64,000 nucleotides of DNA from an uncultured Succinivibrionaceae bacterium (GTDB lineage Bacteria; Pseudomonadota; Gammaproteobacteria; Enterobacterales; Succinivibrionaceae): the NCBI GenBank assembly GCA_949286015.1, contig CASEBB010000003.1, forward strand, positions 1-64,000, in the 5' to 3' direction. Of this stretch, positions 28,263 through 37,997 are shown one piece after another; position 1 is the stretch's first letter, and each line of letters opens with the position of its first letter. The notes under the pieces were generated by a model, which was not told where the DNA came from, did no database searches, and saw only the letters and a list, made by a program, of their open reading frames with translations. Both the position numbers and the translations under genes were made by a program.

Positions 28263-29736
28263 AACCCTCCCTATAGCCATGCTAAAGCAAGTAGCATTGG
28301 CCAAAAGCATGTGGTGGCTTTTATCATAGCGCAATACGTCGGCAGCAAAAGGGGTAATTGCTGCTGACATTGCTGCCATAAGCCAAGGCGGTAATCTTAC
28401 GCAAGGATACACAGCTGCAACTTAGCGGCGGTGAGAGGCGGAGTTTTTTCTCATTGGCTCTGGCTGTCTCTTACGAGGGGTGCTACAGGCTGCACTGAGG
28501 ATAAAAAGCTGCAGGTGAAAGCATGACTTTATCATGGTGCCCTTGACCCTTGGGGTAAGGCATCGCAACGCTGCAATGGTGCTCGCGCCTCAGCACATCA
28601 CCATGCCCTTACTCTACTTTTCCCTGCCTCACAGCCACCATGAGCATACCCTAAAGGGCATCACCGCAACCACGATACGCAGAAGCTGTCATCTGCCATT
28701 CACGCCCCCTCAGTGTAACGGTTCTAATGGCGGTATTAGCGGGAGTGAGTGATGGCTATCCTTTGCCCCTTTGGAGTAAGGCGTCGCAGACGCCGTAATG
28801 GTGCTGTGCCACAGAACCTACCCTGCACTTATTCGTGATTATCCCCAAAAGCAAATCTCAAAGGAGGTAACTGCCTACAATCAGGTGTTTTACCCTGAGA
28901 ATAGGCCTTTGCTGAGGCGCTCCTCTCGAGATAAGGCGCCGTCAGGCGCTTTTAGGTTACCTTCCTTAATCTCTTTTCCCAGCATCACAGCCACCATGTG
29001 CCTACCCTAAAGCCATACCAGCAACCACGGTACGCAGAAGCGGTAGCACAACACTACCCACCCTGCAACACCTTTCTTTACAGCCCCTCCACGCCCTCTC
29101 CTTCACCCCTTACACTCACCACAAAAAGCGGCCACAGCCGCCTGCATAGCCCGCACCGCTTTACCCTGCCGCAGCTCACACTTTACGCAGCTCATGTCAG
29201 CCACTTCTATCACCATTTCCCCTCCCCCAACCCTTCCCGTATCAAAGCCTAACTGGCTCCAGCGTCACTGCCATAAGTCTATACGCATCGCCCAAGCGTT
29301 TGCTGCTTTTCATACCCATTTGCAAGCTTTCCCTTATTTAAGCCGCGCAGACGCTAATCTCGTCTAAAAAGGCAGCACGTTATCGGTCATATTGCGCGCA
29401 ACGCGAGCTATTGACGTAAAAGGGCTTATATATCAGCTTGAGAAGAGATAGTCATACCTCAAAACGCCACCTGACGTCACTTTTACGGGGGTTTTTGCCC
29501 AAAGTCAGGGTGTAGTGTGTTGACAAGACCAAAAAGTCTTGAGCGCAGGTCAGTCTGCGTTGCTTCCTCCTTACACGCCCGTCTGCCTACTGGCTGTGGT
29601 TACAGGGTTACACAGTCCGATGGGCTGTAAGGCAAGGCAACGCTGCTGACTTTGCGATCTGTGCTTTTTAGTTGGTGCTTACGCCCGCGCCGGTTGTAAG
29701 CCCAGTCACCATCTTCCTTGATAACAGGAGCTTTCT
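28263..29736. other. Long gap upstream of rppH and of the 515-residue gene
   Basis: About 1.47 kb between divergent genes. No supported gene. It holds family A copy 3, and a roughly 40-bp motif present twice, near 28547 and 28770, ending GTAATGGTGCT or CAATGGTGCT after GTAAGGC(A/G)TCGCA. AT-rich DNA near 29400-29440 may hold a promoter. Confidence 0.5.
28835..28964 (+). mobile_element. MITE-like family A element, copy 3
   Basis: 130 bp, from GTGATTATCCCC to GGTTACCTTC. The flanks are CTTATTC and CTTAATC (28828-28834 and 28965-28971), a 7-bp duplication with one mismatch. The 3' hairpin GCGCC-GTCA-GGCGC plus TTTT is intact; the larger hairpin is broken (GAGAATAG against CTCCTCTC). Confidence 0.85.
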
Positions 29737-31284
29737 ATGAGCGACTCTCATTTACACACTTTCAACTCTGGCAGCGCCACCATCACTACCGACACCGCCA
29801 TCATGGACGCTACCACTGCCGGTAACACCACCGGCACCACCCCAGTCCCAGCCTCGACAGAGACCAACACCGCCTCGGTTGCGACTACCTCCGTCACTGC
29901 TAACGACCCTACTGTTAGCACCTTAGCGGACGCCACCAAGCGCAACACCCACCTTGAGTTCACTGTTGGTAACACCACCGTGGAGCTTAACCTTACCACT
30001 TACGGTACCTTTGGCTGCCGTAAGGGTGAGGATGCCCTCTTTAGAGCCACTGAGCTCTTCAATGGCCTCGATGACGAGGCCTTACGAAAGGGCCTACACC
30101 TGACCCCAAAGGCCTTCACTAAGAGCCAAGCGGCGCTGGAGGTTATGGGCTGCATCTGCACCTACGAGGGCCACACCTACCGCATTCCAGCCGACCCTAA
30201 CTTTAACCCTGATGCGGTTAAGCCTTTTGTGCTGCCAAAAGGCGCGATCTTAAGCCCTTGGGATCCTAACTCCCTTGTCCCTGTAAAGATCCCTTTTATG
30301 GAGATGGGCTCGGGGCAGATTAACTCTACCATGGGCTATCTGTGGGGCTATTTGAACACCGTAAAGTGCTGCAAGGTGCAGCTTCTCAAGCGCCTGCTGC
30401 ACTACAGCAAGAGCACCATGCGCTTTCTTCAGGTCTTAGATAGCTGGGGCTTAGTCCTGCTGCGTAACGACCTTGTCTACCTCATCCCACGTGACCCAAA
30501 CTTCTCTCCTGAAAAGGAGTTCCGCCGTCAGGCTCTGCACTACGATCCACAGTATGCTGCGGGCTTTATCAGCATGCCTTTTGTGGCTGCTGACAGCTCT
30601 GCGTACTACCAAGAGCTGCAAGACGCTGCGGAGGCCAAGAAAGCCGCCCGCCGTGCCGCACGTCAGGCCAAGCTTGCTGCTGCCGCTGCCGCTGCTGATG
30701 CAGCTAAGGATGCTGCAGCTGTAAAGACAGCTGAGGAGAACAAGGCGACCACCACCGAGGCACCAGCCGAGGTAGCCTCCGAGGGCATCCCTTGCATCTT
30801 TACCCAAGAGCAACTGGCGCACAACATCCCTGCACTGCAACAGCTGCTGCCTCCTAAGTTTGCCGAGGTGCTGCCACCTCTGGTAACCAGCGACATATGC
30901 GCCGCTACCTGCGATGTGCGTAACTCTGACCTCGACCTGCCACAGCCTTACTCCTTTGCGCGCTTGACCCCACTGCAGCGCGCTTGGGCTACCACCTCTG
31001 GTCTGACCCCAGCGGCTATCCTGCCGATCATTGCGTACCATGCGCAGTTCAAGTCGCAGTACGTGCAGCAGGCCTTAAGCTGCGGCATTCCGCAAGAGTA
31101 TGCCGCCAACCTTGTCTGTACACACATCAAGAGCAACATCCTCAAGGAGATTGCTCTGAAGCCTTACGGCAAAGAGGTGCTGTGTCAGCTCTTAAGCCAG
31201 AGCAAGAGCAAGCAGAAGCTGAGCACCGCCTGTGACTGGGAGCTGTGGTTACCGCGTTTTGGTGAGAGCAACAACAGCAAGTAA
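29737..31284 (+). CDS. Unknown protein with two related winged-helix-like segments
   Basis: A 515-residue protein of unknown function. CAGGAG lies 6 nt before the ATG. The first ~75 residues are Thr/Ala/Ser-rich and disordered. Two segments resemble each other: one ends in GHTYRIPADPNFNPD (about residues 147-161), the other in NDLVYLIPRDPNFSPE (about 245-260), each preceded by a helical stretch and a short hairpin (LLKRLLHYSKSTMRFLQVLDSWGL in parts). This looks like a duplicated winged-helix unit, which would suggest DNA binding; that is inference. A long Ala/Lys helix (about 290-330) follows, then a C-terminal domain of unknown type. It lies between rppH and mutH, which are neighbours in E. 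coli. Confidence 0.7.
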   Translation: MSDSHLHTFNSGSATITTDTAIMDATTAGNTTGTTPVPASTETNTASVATTSVTANDPTVSTLADATKRNTHLEFTVGNTTVELNLTTYGTFGCRKGEDALFRATELFNGLDDEALRKGLHLTPKAFTKSQAALEVMGCICTYEGHTYRIPADPNFNPDAVKPFVLPKGAILSPWDPNSLVPVKIPFMEMGSGQINSTMGYLWGYLNTVKCCKVQLLKRLLHYSKSTMRFLQVLDSWGLVLLRNDLVYLIPRDPNFSPEKEFRRQALHYDPQYAAGFISMPFVAADSSAYYQELQDAAEAKKAARRAARQAKLAAAAAAADAAKDAAAVKTAEENKATTTEAPAEVASEGIPCIFTQEQLAHNIPALQQLLPPKFAEVLPPLVTSDICAATCDVRNSDLDLPQPYSFARLTPLQRAWATTSGLTPAAILPIIAYHAQFKSQYVQQALSCGIPQEYAANLVCTHIKSNILKEIALKPYGKEVLCQLLSQSKSKQKLSTACDWELWLPRFGESNNSK

Positions 31285-31657
31285 CTGCATGCTCGGCTGC
31301 GATGCCATCGCTACCGGCCACACCACTTCGTAGTAGCACCGCATTGCGGTGCTGTTGCCATGCATGGTGGCATGGCCTCATGGTGCATGACCGTAGTGAC
31401 TCTGGTGGCCTCTAACCATGTGTACTGGGTCTATCACCTCCGCCGAGGTCACGACTACAGCTGTTGGGGTAATTACAGGCACAGGTGAGCTGAACTGAGC
31501 ATAGCTGAGTGTGAATCCTTGTACCTTACAAGGCGCAAGATTACACTAAGCGCTGATGCTGCTACAGAGGCGCTGCTTTGCGCGCCGCTCCCTAACGCTC
31601 TAACGCCCTTTATTCCTGCTTTGTTTCCTGTACCTCACTGCCAGAGGCTCAATAGTC
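31285..31657. other. Gap between the 515-residue gene and mutH
   Basis: No gene. A perfect AGCACCGC-ATT-GCGGTGCT hairpin lies at 31335-31353. Confidence 0.5.
31335..31353 (+). terminator. Perfect 8-bp hairpin after the 515-residue gene
   Basis: AGCACCGC/GCGGTGCT with a 3-nt loop, followed only by GTTGCC. It may terminate transcription 50 nt after the stop, but the T-tract is poor. Confidence 0.4.
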
Positions 31658-32548
31658 ATGACGCTTAGTGCTGCCAACGACACCACGCTCCTGCGCGCCC
31701 AAGATCTCCACGCCCTCTATGAGGGTGCTGATAGCGCGGTGCCTTTCTACAAAAAAGAACTGCCGAGCCCGCTGTCCTTTGCTGAGCCCGAGACTATGGC
31801 CGAGCTTGAGCAGCGTCTGCACCTCATCATGGGGCGCTCTATCGGTGAGCTTACCCAGCTATCTAAGCTCAATGCTGCTGCATATGCCACCGCCAAAGGC
31901 TTTGCTGGGCAGTTAGTCGAGCTCTTTTTAGGCGCCCACGCCCATAACCAGAGTGGCCCTGACTTTACCAAGCTGGGTATTGAGCTCAAGACTGTGCCCG
32001 TGGGTTTTGACCTGATGCCGCAAGAGCACACCTTTATCTGTGCAGCGGATCTCGCACCACGGCATATGATTCCTTTTGCGCAGTCCGCGCTCTTTCATAA
32101 GATGCAGCACATGCTCTTTGTAATGCTCCTTGCTCCACGCAATGCAGGCTTAAGCATGGGGGAGCGCCGCATCTTGGGTTACTTCTTCTTTGATCTTAAA
32201 GGGGAACACCGCCAACAGGTAGAAACGGACTATAACGAGATGCAGGAGCTACTGCTTAGCCACCAGTTCGATCAGCTGACCTCCTCCTTAGGCAACGTGC
32301 TGCAATTGCGTCCGCGTGGTTTGCCAGGAAAGGACGTCGTGGCGGTTCATGACGAGGAGGGGCAGCTTATCTACACCAAGACCCGTGGCTACTACCTGCG
32401 CTCGAGCTTTACCCGCACTCTGCTCCAGAACTTTATTGCCGAGCAGGGTGTGGACAGTGAGGCCCTTAACCAGTTGCAGGACTTCAAAAAGCGCCTGCGC
32501 CTGCAAGAGGATGAAGATGACTCTGAGTCCGACTCTGATGGTGAGTAG
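31658..32548 (+). CDS. mutH: DNA mismatch repair endonuclease MutH
   Basis: Nicks the unmethylated strand at hemimethylated GATC sites when activated by MutL. 296 residues (229 in E. coli); the extra length is an N-terminal ~45 residues and an acidic C-terminal tail (EDEDDSESDSDGE). The catalytic core is clear: DFTKLGIELKTVPV carries the D...E-x-K triad, and GYYLRSSFTRTLL matches the family end. Presence implies a Dam-directed repair system, although dam, mutS and mutL are not in this window. It is divergent from rppH as in enterics, but with an extra gene between them. AGAGG lies 10 nt before the ATG. Confidence 0.93.
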   Translation: MTLSAANDTTLLRAQDLHALYEGADSAVPFYKKELPSPLSFAEPETMAELEQRLHLIMGRSIGELTQLSKLNAAAYATAKGFAGQLVELFLGAHAHNQSGPDFTKLGIELKTVPVGFDLMPQEHTFICAADLAPRHMIPFAQSALFHKMQHMLFVMLLAPRNAGLSMGERRILGYFFFDLKGEHRQQVETDYNEMQELLLSHQFDQLTSSLGNVLQLRPRGLPGKDVVAVHDEEGQLIYTKTRGYYLRSSFTRTLLQNFIAEQGVDSEALNQLQDFKKRLRLQEDEDDSESDSDGE

Positions 32549-34154
32549 GCTTGTTTGCGGCGGTAATAATTGCCATAAGTTCCCACCCTCTTTCAGAGGC
32601 TCTTAGCGCCTTTTTAGTTGCAAGGTCTTCACCGCCCCTGCTGAGGGTTATGCTTGTGGCGTAGTGGGTCATCGCAGCTCTTTGTATCAGCATCTTTTTG
32701 CAAGCCCTAACCTTACCTCTGGACATCCTCTCGAGGTGGCTGTGGGGAGGGTCTGTGCGTGCCTGTAGAACATGTAGAGAGGCAGAGCTATTTTCGTCAT
32801 AGGCACCCTTAAGATGGTGGTGGTAACGGTGACGGTGGCAGTGACGTCTGGCGTTGGTGCTCAAGGTGGGTGGTGTCTGTGTCTAAGCCTGCTGTCAGAC
32901 AGGCTTGCTGACTACAAAGACGCCGCATATCACACGTTCTGACACCTGTAGCGTTAAGCTCACTGTCACCTCATACCCCAGCCACGTCACCACAGGGTCT
33001 AAGTGCACCACAGCGCCACCTTTAACCCCAGTCTTGGCACATCCGCCAGCCCCAAAACCGCCCTTAAAACCACGTACTGCCACCCTGTAGCACAATCGCC
33101 ACCACGCCAGCTCCATCTTTTTTCACTTTTTTACCCTCCATACCACGTCCCCACCACCCTCTAAAACCTGATAAATAAGCCATTTAAACCCCTTACTGTA
33201 GTTAGTACACCCTTTTCTTTTTGAGCACGTCTACTTTATGCCTTTTACCCAAGGTCAAAGTTGAATATAATTCACCTTGAGCATAATCAGTTTATTGATA
33301 TTTTTAATGTACTGATTAACAAAATGTTGTCATGAGACAGGGGCTGCACCTCGTAATGAACGGCAAGTCGGCACGGGTTGGCACCTGCCTTAGAGGCGTC
33401 GCCAGAGTGAGCAGCGCAGTATGCACGTGAGCTCCTCCCCTCACTTGTGGGGAGGCAGCATGGCCTGCCCTGTAGCTAAGACCGCTAGCTTTAGTGCCTC
33501 AGCACTAAGCTTCCCCTACCTCCCCTCACTTGGGGGGGGGCGTGGGGGCGACCGTGGTTATAACGCTAGTTATGGCCATGGGAGGTGGCCTGCGCTCACC
33601 CTGTCATGAGCTCTGACACCGGCCCCAACCACCTGCAAGGATGCAGCTGGTCTGGGGGCTAAAGGTGGCAGCACAAACTGCCCCTAAAGCATCGTTACAG
33701 GGTGTTCCCACTCTGTCACGGTACGGTGTAAGGCTCATAGGCGTGACGCCATGGCACCCTGCTATCGCAATCAGGCAAGCTTGCGGCAGCAGCTAAAGGT
33801 GCCACGACAGCATCTACCCTGCTCATCTTTGTGGTTGCTTCACCCCTGATCACCACGCTCTTGAGCTTTTAGCCAAGAGCCTCTGGGGGTCACCACCACA
33901 TACCTCTGCCTGACCTTGTAGGATGCAAGGTTGGGTAGAGGAGGGTGTCAGGCGCGCTACCCAGCACGTACCCTCAAGCCATCTGATCATGAGGACGTGG
34001 GCCGGTAGCGTTGGCGCTTTCCACCCTGTACCCCCGTAGCCTGAGCCACGGTCTTGAGGTACCGGCTGGCAGTGCGCGTATCTTCTTTTAGGAAGCGACG
34101 ACCTCTGGAGCAACCCCAACTTTAAAGTGATAGCCAGAGCGCAAGGTATAGTCT
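32549..34154. other. Long gap between mutH and the CBM48 gene
   Basis: About 1.6 kb with no supported gene on either strand. AT-rich DNA at 33230-33330 contrasts with the GC-rich flanks and may hold a promoter. A short direct repeat of CCCCTCACTTG(T/G)GGGG lies at 33437 and 33527. Confidence 0.5.
32595..32615 (+). terminator. Weak terminator of mutH
   Basis: AGAGGC can pair with GCCTTT across TCTTAGC, followed by TTTT. The stem is short and contains a G-T pair; it lies 47 nt after the stop. Confidence 0.4.
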
Positions 34155-34499
34155 ATGAGCGTTTCCAAGAGCATCACCAAGGACGGCAAAAAGGTCACTA
34201 TCACCTTCTACATCAAGAAGGAAGCCGCCCAAGGTGCCAAGCAAATCTTCTTAATCTGCGAGCACAATGGTTGGGAGCCAGTGGCCATGAAGCCACAAAA
34301 GAACGGCACCTTCCGTGGCTCGATTTCGGTACCAACTGACGTGCAGCCAAGCTATCAGTACCGTTTCAAGTACGTGATGCCTGACGACCAAGTCAAGTTT
34401 GATAACGATTGGGATGCAGAGAGCTATTGCCCAAATCCATTCTCTGGTGAGAACTCGGTCTTTACGGTTAGCAAGACTGCGCCAAAGTCTGCAAAGTAA
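34155..34499 (+). CDS. Stand-alone glycogen-binding (CBM48/isoamylase early-set) protein
   Basis: A 114-residue protein that is essentially one carbohydrate-binding domain of the CBM48/AMPK-glycogen-binding type. Seen: KQIFLICEHNGWEPVAMK (a beta-strand with the Asn-Gly-Trp sugar-contact pattern), GTFRGSISV, YQYRFKYV, and the final DNDWDAESYCPNPF and ENSVFTV typical of the fold. No catalytic domain is attached. It probably binds glycogen made by GlgC/GlgA 32 kb away, as a granule protein or regulator (inference). AAGG lies 8 nt before the ATG, and a strong terminator follows, so it is a monocistronic gene. Confidence 0.82.
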   Translation: MSVSKSITKDGKKVTITFYIKKEAAQGAKQIFLICEHNGWEPVAMKPQKNGTFRGSISVPTDVQPSYQYRFKYVMPDDQVKFDNDWDAESYCPNPFSGENSVFTVSKTAPKSAK

Positions 34500-34532
34500 G
34501 ACGCGAGCCTCTGGCTCTAGCTACGTACCCCT

Positions 34533-34560
34533 AACCGCGATCTGTGCGGTCGCGGTTTTC
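34533..34560 (+). terminator. Intrinsic terminator of the CBM48 gene
   Basis: AACCGCGA pairs with TCGCGGTT and runs into TTC; it begins 33 nt after the stop. Confidence 0.8.
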
Positions 34561-35248
34561 TCTCTCCCTCCTCAGCGTCCTTGCGAGGAGGCATTTAGCG
34601 AGCTTTGTGGCAGCGTTTCTGATCTGCCGCGTTTTTACTTTCGCTCAAGTCAGACCCTTTCCTTTCTCTTCTCTCTGCCGCTCTTTAGGCTCCTCTATTG
34701 TCCCACCCCACCCACTATCACTAAAGCCGCTCTACTATCGCTTGGCTAAGCCGTATCAACACCAGCATCTCTAGCGCTGCTACGTCCCCTCTTCTTCGCT
34801 GCACTGACCCTACCCATACCCAGCATCACGACCACCAACCACCGGCACGACTGTCGCCTCACACCATCACCACTGCCAGCCACCTACAGTACCTATTACC
34901 TCCAAGATAGCGCCCGCGCACATTGTAGCTTGCTCACGTCCCCTCTTAAGTTTCCTACCATAAGTGTCACCCCCTCCTCACTCTGACCACCTCTTAAGTG
35001 CAGGTGGTGCTCTCACAGCTGCTCTTAGGGTCTCAAGGATAAAGCGCAGCAATGGTGTCAGTGCCTCGCATCACGTGGCGGCAGCTTACACCTGCCCTCC
35101 AGAAACCACCACAGGACACCACCTACACCATTGGTGCTCCACAGCTAACAGCGCCTGCCCCCACGCCCCACCATAAGGCCCCTGCCCTCTTTTTGCTCAC
35201 CACTTTTGCCCTGTTTTTGTGCACTCTTAATCTTATCTTCTATAAAAC
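34561..35248. other. Gap upstream of the initiator tRNA genes
   Basis: Pyrimidine-rich DNA without a supported gene. Open frames here lack ribosome binding sites and family resemblance. Confidence 0.5.
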
Positions 35249-35277
35249 TTGACATACCTCACACCTGCCCCTATAAT
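35249..35277 (+). promoter_or_regulatory. Consensus sigma-70 promoter of tRNA-fMet
   Basis: TTGACA (35249-35254), a 17-bp spacer and TATAAT (35272-35277): both boxes and the spacing are perfect consensus. The tRNA starts 14 nt after the -10 box. Strong constitutive expression is expected. Confidence 0.92.
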
Positions 35278-35290
35278 GCAGCCATTCAGT

Positions 35291-35367
<77 letters not shown>

Positions 35368-35374
35368 AGCACTA

Positions 35375-35397
35375 AGCAGCACGAGCTGCTTTTTTTA
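35375..35397 (+). terminator. Terminator after tRNA-fMet copy 1
   Basis: AGCAGC-ACGA-GCTGCT followed by seven T. Confidence 0.9.
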
Positions 35398-35460
35398 TCC
35401 TTGGGCTCTGGATGCTGTGGCTGGCATCGCAGACGCTGACTGAATAATGCAGCCGTCAGT

Positions 35461-35537
<77 letters not shown>

Positions 35538-35547
35538 ATACTAAGAG

Positions 35548-35569
35548 GCAGCCTGAGGCTGCTTTTTTT
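35548..35569 (+). terminator. Terminator after tRNA-fMet copy 2
   Basis: GCAGCC-TGA-GGCTGC followed by seven T. Confidence 0.9.
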
Positions 35570-35940
35570 GTTTCTGGGCACTGCGTTTTGCGCGTGTCTC
35601 TTTTCTCAGCGCAGTCTTTGCGCTTTGATCTGCCTTGTGTGCAGTCCCGTCCCTACTCTCCTGTCTTTCCCCTCTTCAGTCCTCTTCCTCTTTTGTTCTT
35701 GCTTGCAGTACTGTCCCTATACGCTTACGCTGCGCTTAGATGAGCCGTTGCACGGCATGCGCCCGTATTGCGTCCTAACAGACCGTAATGGTGTCTGCCC
35801 TCAGAACACCTACTGGTAGTCGCTGCAGCCACGCCTAGCGCTGCGTCCACGCTCCGCTGACATTAAGGAGCTCCCGCAACGCCCCGACGTGTTCTGACCT
35901 GCTCTCAAGCGCTCTCACCAAGCTCATGCAGCTCAGTAAG
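35570..35940. other. Gap after the tRNA-fMet pair
   Basis: No supported gene in about 370 bp. Confidence 0.45.
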
Positions 35941-36588
35941 CTACGCCCCTTGCAGCTCCCATGGTGCCGCTTGCGGTGCCTTAAAGCCCACCTTATTACA
36001 AAAGAGCCAGCCTTTCTTCAGGCTCTGTGGGTGCCGACAAAAGAGCTCCTCACGCAGACGGTGCATGCGTACCCCCTGCTCTTGAAGCTCCTGCACCTGC
36101 TGCTTTGGCAGCTGTGCTTCCAGCTCCTCCCAAAAGAGCGCATGCAGCCCTGAAGCAAACATGCCCGAGGCAATAGCCTCAGCCCACACCTGACACAGCA
36201 CTCTGTCCTTAATAAAGGTCTGTGGCCGCACCGCGTACCACTGTAAGCGCCACCATAGCTGCTCTGGGGTGCACACCACCATGTGCCGCGACATACCGTG
36301 CCCTAAGACCTTCTCTAAAGGCTGCGTCCGCGCCGCAACGTTATCTGTAAGCTCTGGCTTGCTTTGCAGCAAAGCTGCCCACTCCGCTGCCGGAGGGTTA
36401 AGCCATGTCTTTGGCAAACGCACCATATTGTCGTCTGCACAGCCACGCACAAAGCGATAGCAGTCCTCTAAAAAGACCACCACCTGCCCCTTGTGCACAA
36501 GGGCTTGCACCTTTGCTACCATCTGCAGCGACTCTACGCGCAGAGGAAAGCGCAGGGTTTTCACCACGGGACGCTCATTGCTCGCCAT
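35941..36588 (-). CDS. Unknown cytosolic protein next to the rplS operon
   Basis: A 215-residue protein without recognised domain. AAGGA lies 5-6 nt before the ATG at 36588. It is rich in Trp, Leu and basic residues (QLWWRLQWYAVRPQTF), with no signal peptide or membrane helix. It is on the same strand as the rplS operon and starts 64 nt beyond that operon's terminator, so it is probably a separate unit or receives read-through. Nothing suggests a function. Confidence 0.65.
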   Translation of the reverse strand: MASNERPVVKTLRFPLRVESLQMVAKVQALVHKGQVVVFLEDCYRFVRGCADDNMVRLPKTWLNPPAAEWAALLQSKPELTDNVAARTQPLEKVLGHGMSRHMVVCTPEQLWWRLQWYAVRPQTFIKDRVLCQVWAEAIASGMFASGLHALFWEELEAQLPKQQVQELQEQGVRMHRLREELFCRHPQSLKKGWLFCNKVGFKAPQAAPWELQGA

Positions 36589-36651
36589 ACCGATCCTTTT
36601 GTCTGTTGCATTTAGATCACGTGGGTTCTCTTACCACCCGCGTCTAAAACG

Positions 36652-36683
36652 AAAAAAGCCCTGCCCCAGCGAGGGACAAGGCT
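36652..36683 (-). terminator. Terminator of the rpsP-rimM-trmD-rplS operon
   Basis: On the minus strand AGCCTTGTCCC pairs with GGGGCAGGGCT around a short loop (one central mismatch or wobble region) and is followed by TTTTTTC. It lies about 60 nt after the rplS stop. Confidence 0.85.
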
Positions 36684-36744
36684 CTTGGTAGGCTCAAGAC
36701 TAGTCGTGAGCCGCTTATCTAAATTCGGTCTGTTTACCCTGTGG

Positions 36745-37095
36745 TTAGACCTTCTCGCGAATACGAGCAGCCTTACCAGTGCGGTTGCGTAAGTAGTACA
36801 GCTTAGCGCGACGCACGTCACCACGACGGGTCACAGTCACAGAAGCAATTAATGGGGAATGCGTCTGGAACACACGCTCCACACCCTCGCCAGAGCTGAT
36901 CTTGCGCACGGTGAAGGAGGAATTTAAACCACGATTGCGCTTGGCAATCACGTTGCCCTCAAAGGCCTGTAAACGGGTCTTGTCACCCTCAACCACACGC
37001 ACCTCAACACGCACGGTGTCGCCTGGGTTGAAGTTTGGAATGTCCTGACGGAGTTGCTCTTTTTCCAGCTGGTCAATAATTGGATGGCTAGCCAT
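36745..37095 (-). CDS. rplS: 50S ribosomal protein L19
   Basis: Ribosomal protein at the 30S-50S interface. 116 residues (115 in E. coli). The family signatures [31 protein letters not shown] and the final [18 protein letters not shown] are all present. Last gene of the rpsP-rimM-trmD-rplS operon, starting 44 nt after trmD. Confidence 0.98.
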   Translation of the reverse strand: MASHPIIDQLEKEQLRQDIPNFNPGDTVRVEVRVVEGDKTRLQAFEGNVIAKRNRGLNSSFTVRKISSGEGVERVFQTHSPLIASVTVTRRGDVRRAKLYYLRNRTGKAARIREKV

Positions 37096-37139
37096 TTCTT
37101 TACCTACCCTAAAAGTAATCTGTACTTCCTCAAACGCTG

Positions 37140-37892
37140 CTACTGCTCATTACTTACAGTGCGCTGCTTGAGGTATTCCTCAAGGAGCTCTTGCTCCTCA
37201 GGATTGAGTAACCGAGATCGCAATAAATCAGGTCGCCGCTCATACGTGCGAGCTAACGCCTGCTGCAATCGCCAACGCCGGATCTTCTCGTGATCGCCGC
37301 TTAACAATATCTCCGGTACGCCCATCCCATCGATAATCTCAGGACGCGTGTACTGCGGAAAATGCAGCAAGCCATCGGCAAAAGAATCCTCATAGGCACT
37401 ACGTAAGTTGCCTAAAACTCCAGGCACCATACGTGATACCGCATCGATGACGCACATGGCAGGGATTTCACCACCCGAAAGCACGTAGTCACCGATTGAA
37501 ACCTCCAGATCGACTTCCTTCTGAAGGATACGCTCATCGATTCCCTCATACCGTCCGGCTATGAGGATTAACGAACCCCAGTCATGGAATCGCGTGACCA
37601 GTGAGTGGCTAAGACGATCTCCTTGCGGAGATAAATAAACGACTTTTGTTCCCTGAGGCGCTTTCTCCCGCGCTGCCTTGATGGCATCACGTAGTGGCTG
37701 CACCTTCATTAACATGCCAGGGCCGCCACCATAAGGCTTGTCATCTACGGTCTTGTACTTGTCATAGGCAAAGTCTCGCGGATTCCACACCTCTATCTCT
37801 ATAAGAGAGCGCTTCACCGCGCGGCTTATTACCCCAGACTCCGTAATAGCCTTAAACATCTCAGGGAAGAGCGATATGACCCCAAACCACAT
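37140..37892 (-). CDS. trmD: tRNA (guanine-N1)-methyltransferase
   Basis: Methylates G37 next to the anticodon in tRNAs reading CNN codons and so prevents frameshifting; uses S-adenosylmethionine bound in a trefoil knot. 250 residues (255 in E. coli). Knot motifs are visible: [21 protein letters not shown] and [11 protein letters not shown], with [10 protein letters not shown] near residue 56. GAGGAAAG lies 8 nt before the ATG. Third gene of the operon. Confidence 0.98.
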   Translation of the reverse strand: MWFGVISLFPEMFKAITESGVISRAVKRSLIEIEVWNPRDFAYDKYKTVDDKPYGGGPGMLMKVQPLRDAIKAAREKAPQGTKVVYLSPQGDRLSHSLVTRFHDWGSLILIAGRYEGIDERILQKEVDLEVSIGDYVLSGGEIPAMCVIDAVSRMVPGVLGNLRSAYEDSFADGLLHFPQYTRPEIIDGMGVPEILLSGDHEKIRRWRLQQALARTYERRPDLLRSRLLNPEEQELLEEYLKQRTVSNEQ

Positions 37893-37997
37893 CTTGCTTT
37901 CCTCTTTAGATGCCTCTTACCTGTAAGGCAAAACCTTACAAGCACTACTGCCGCAGGGAACTTCAGCTCAACCTGTGGCGCATCTTCTAGGAAGGGT

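Noticed and set aside
29520-29525. TTGACA as a promoter for the 515-residue gene
   Set aside because: No -10 box occurs at 16-18 bp downstream.
36026-36640. Several short plus-strand frames opposite the 215-residue gene
   Set aside because: They lack ribosome binding sites, while the minus-strand gene has one.
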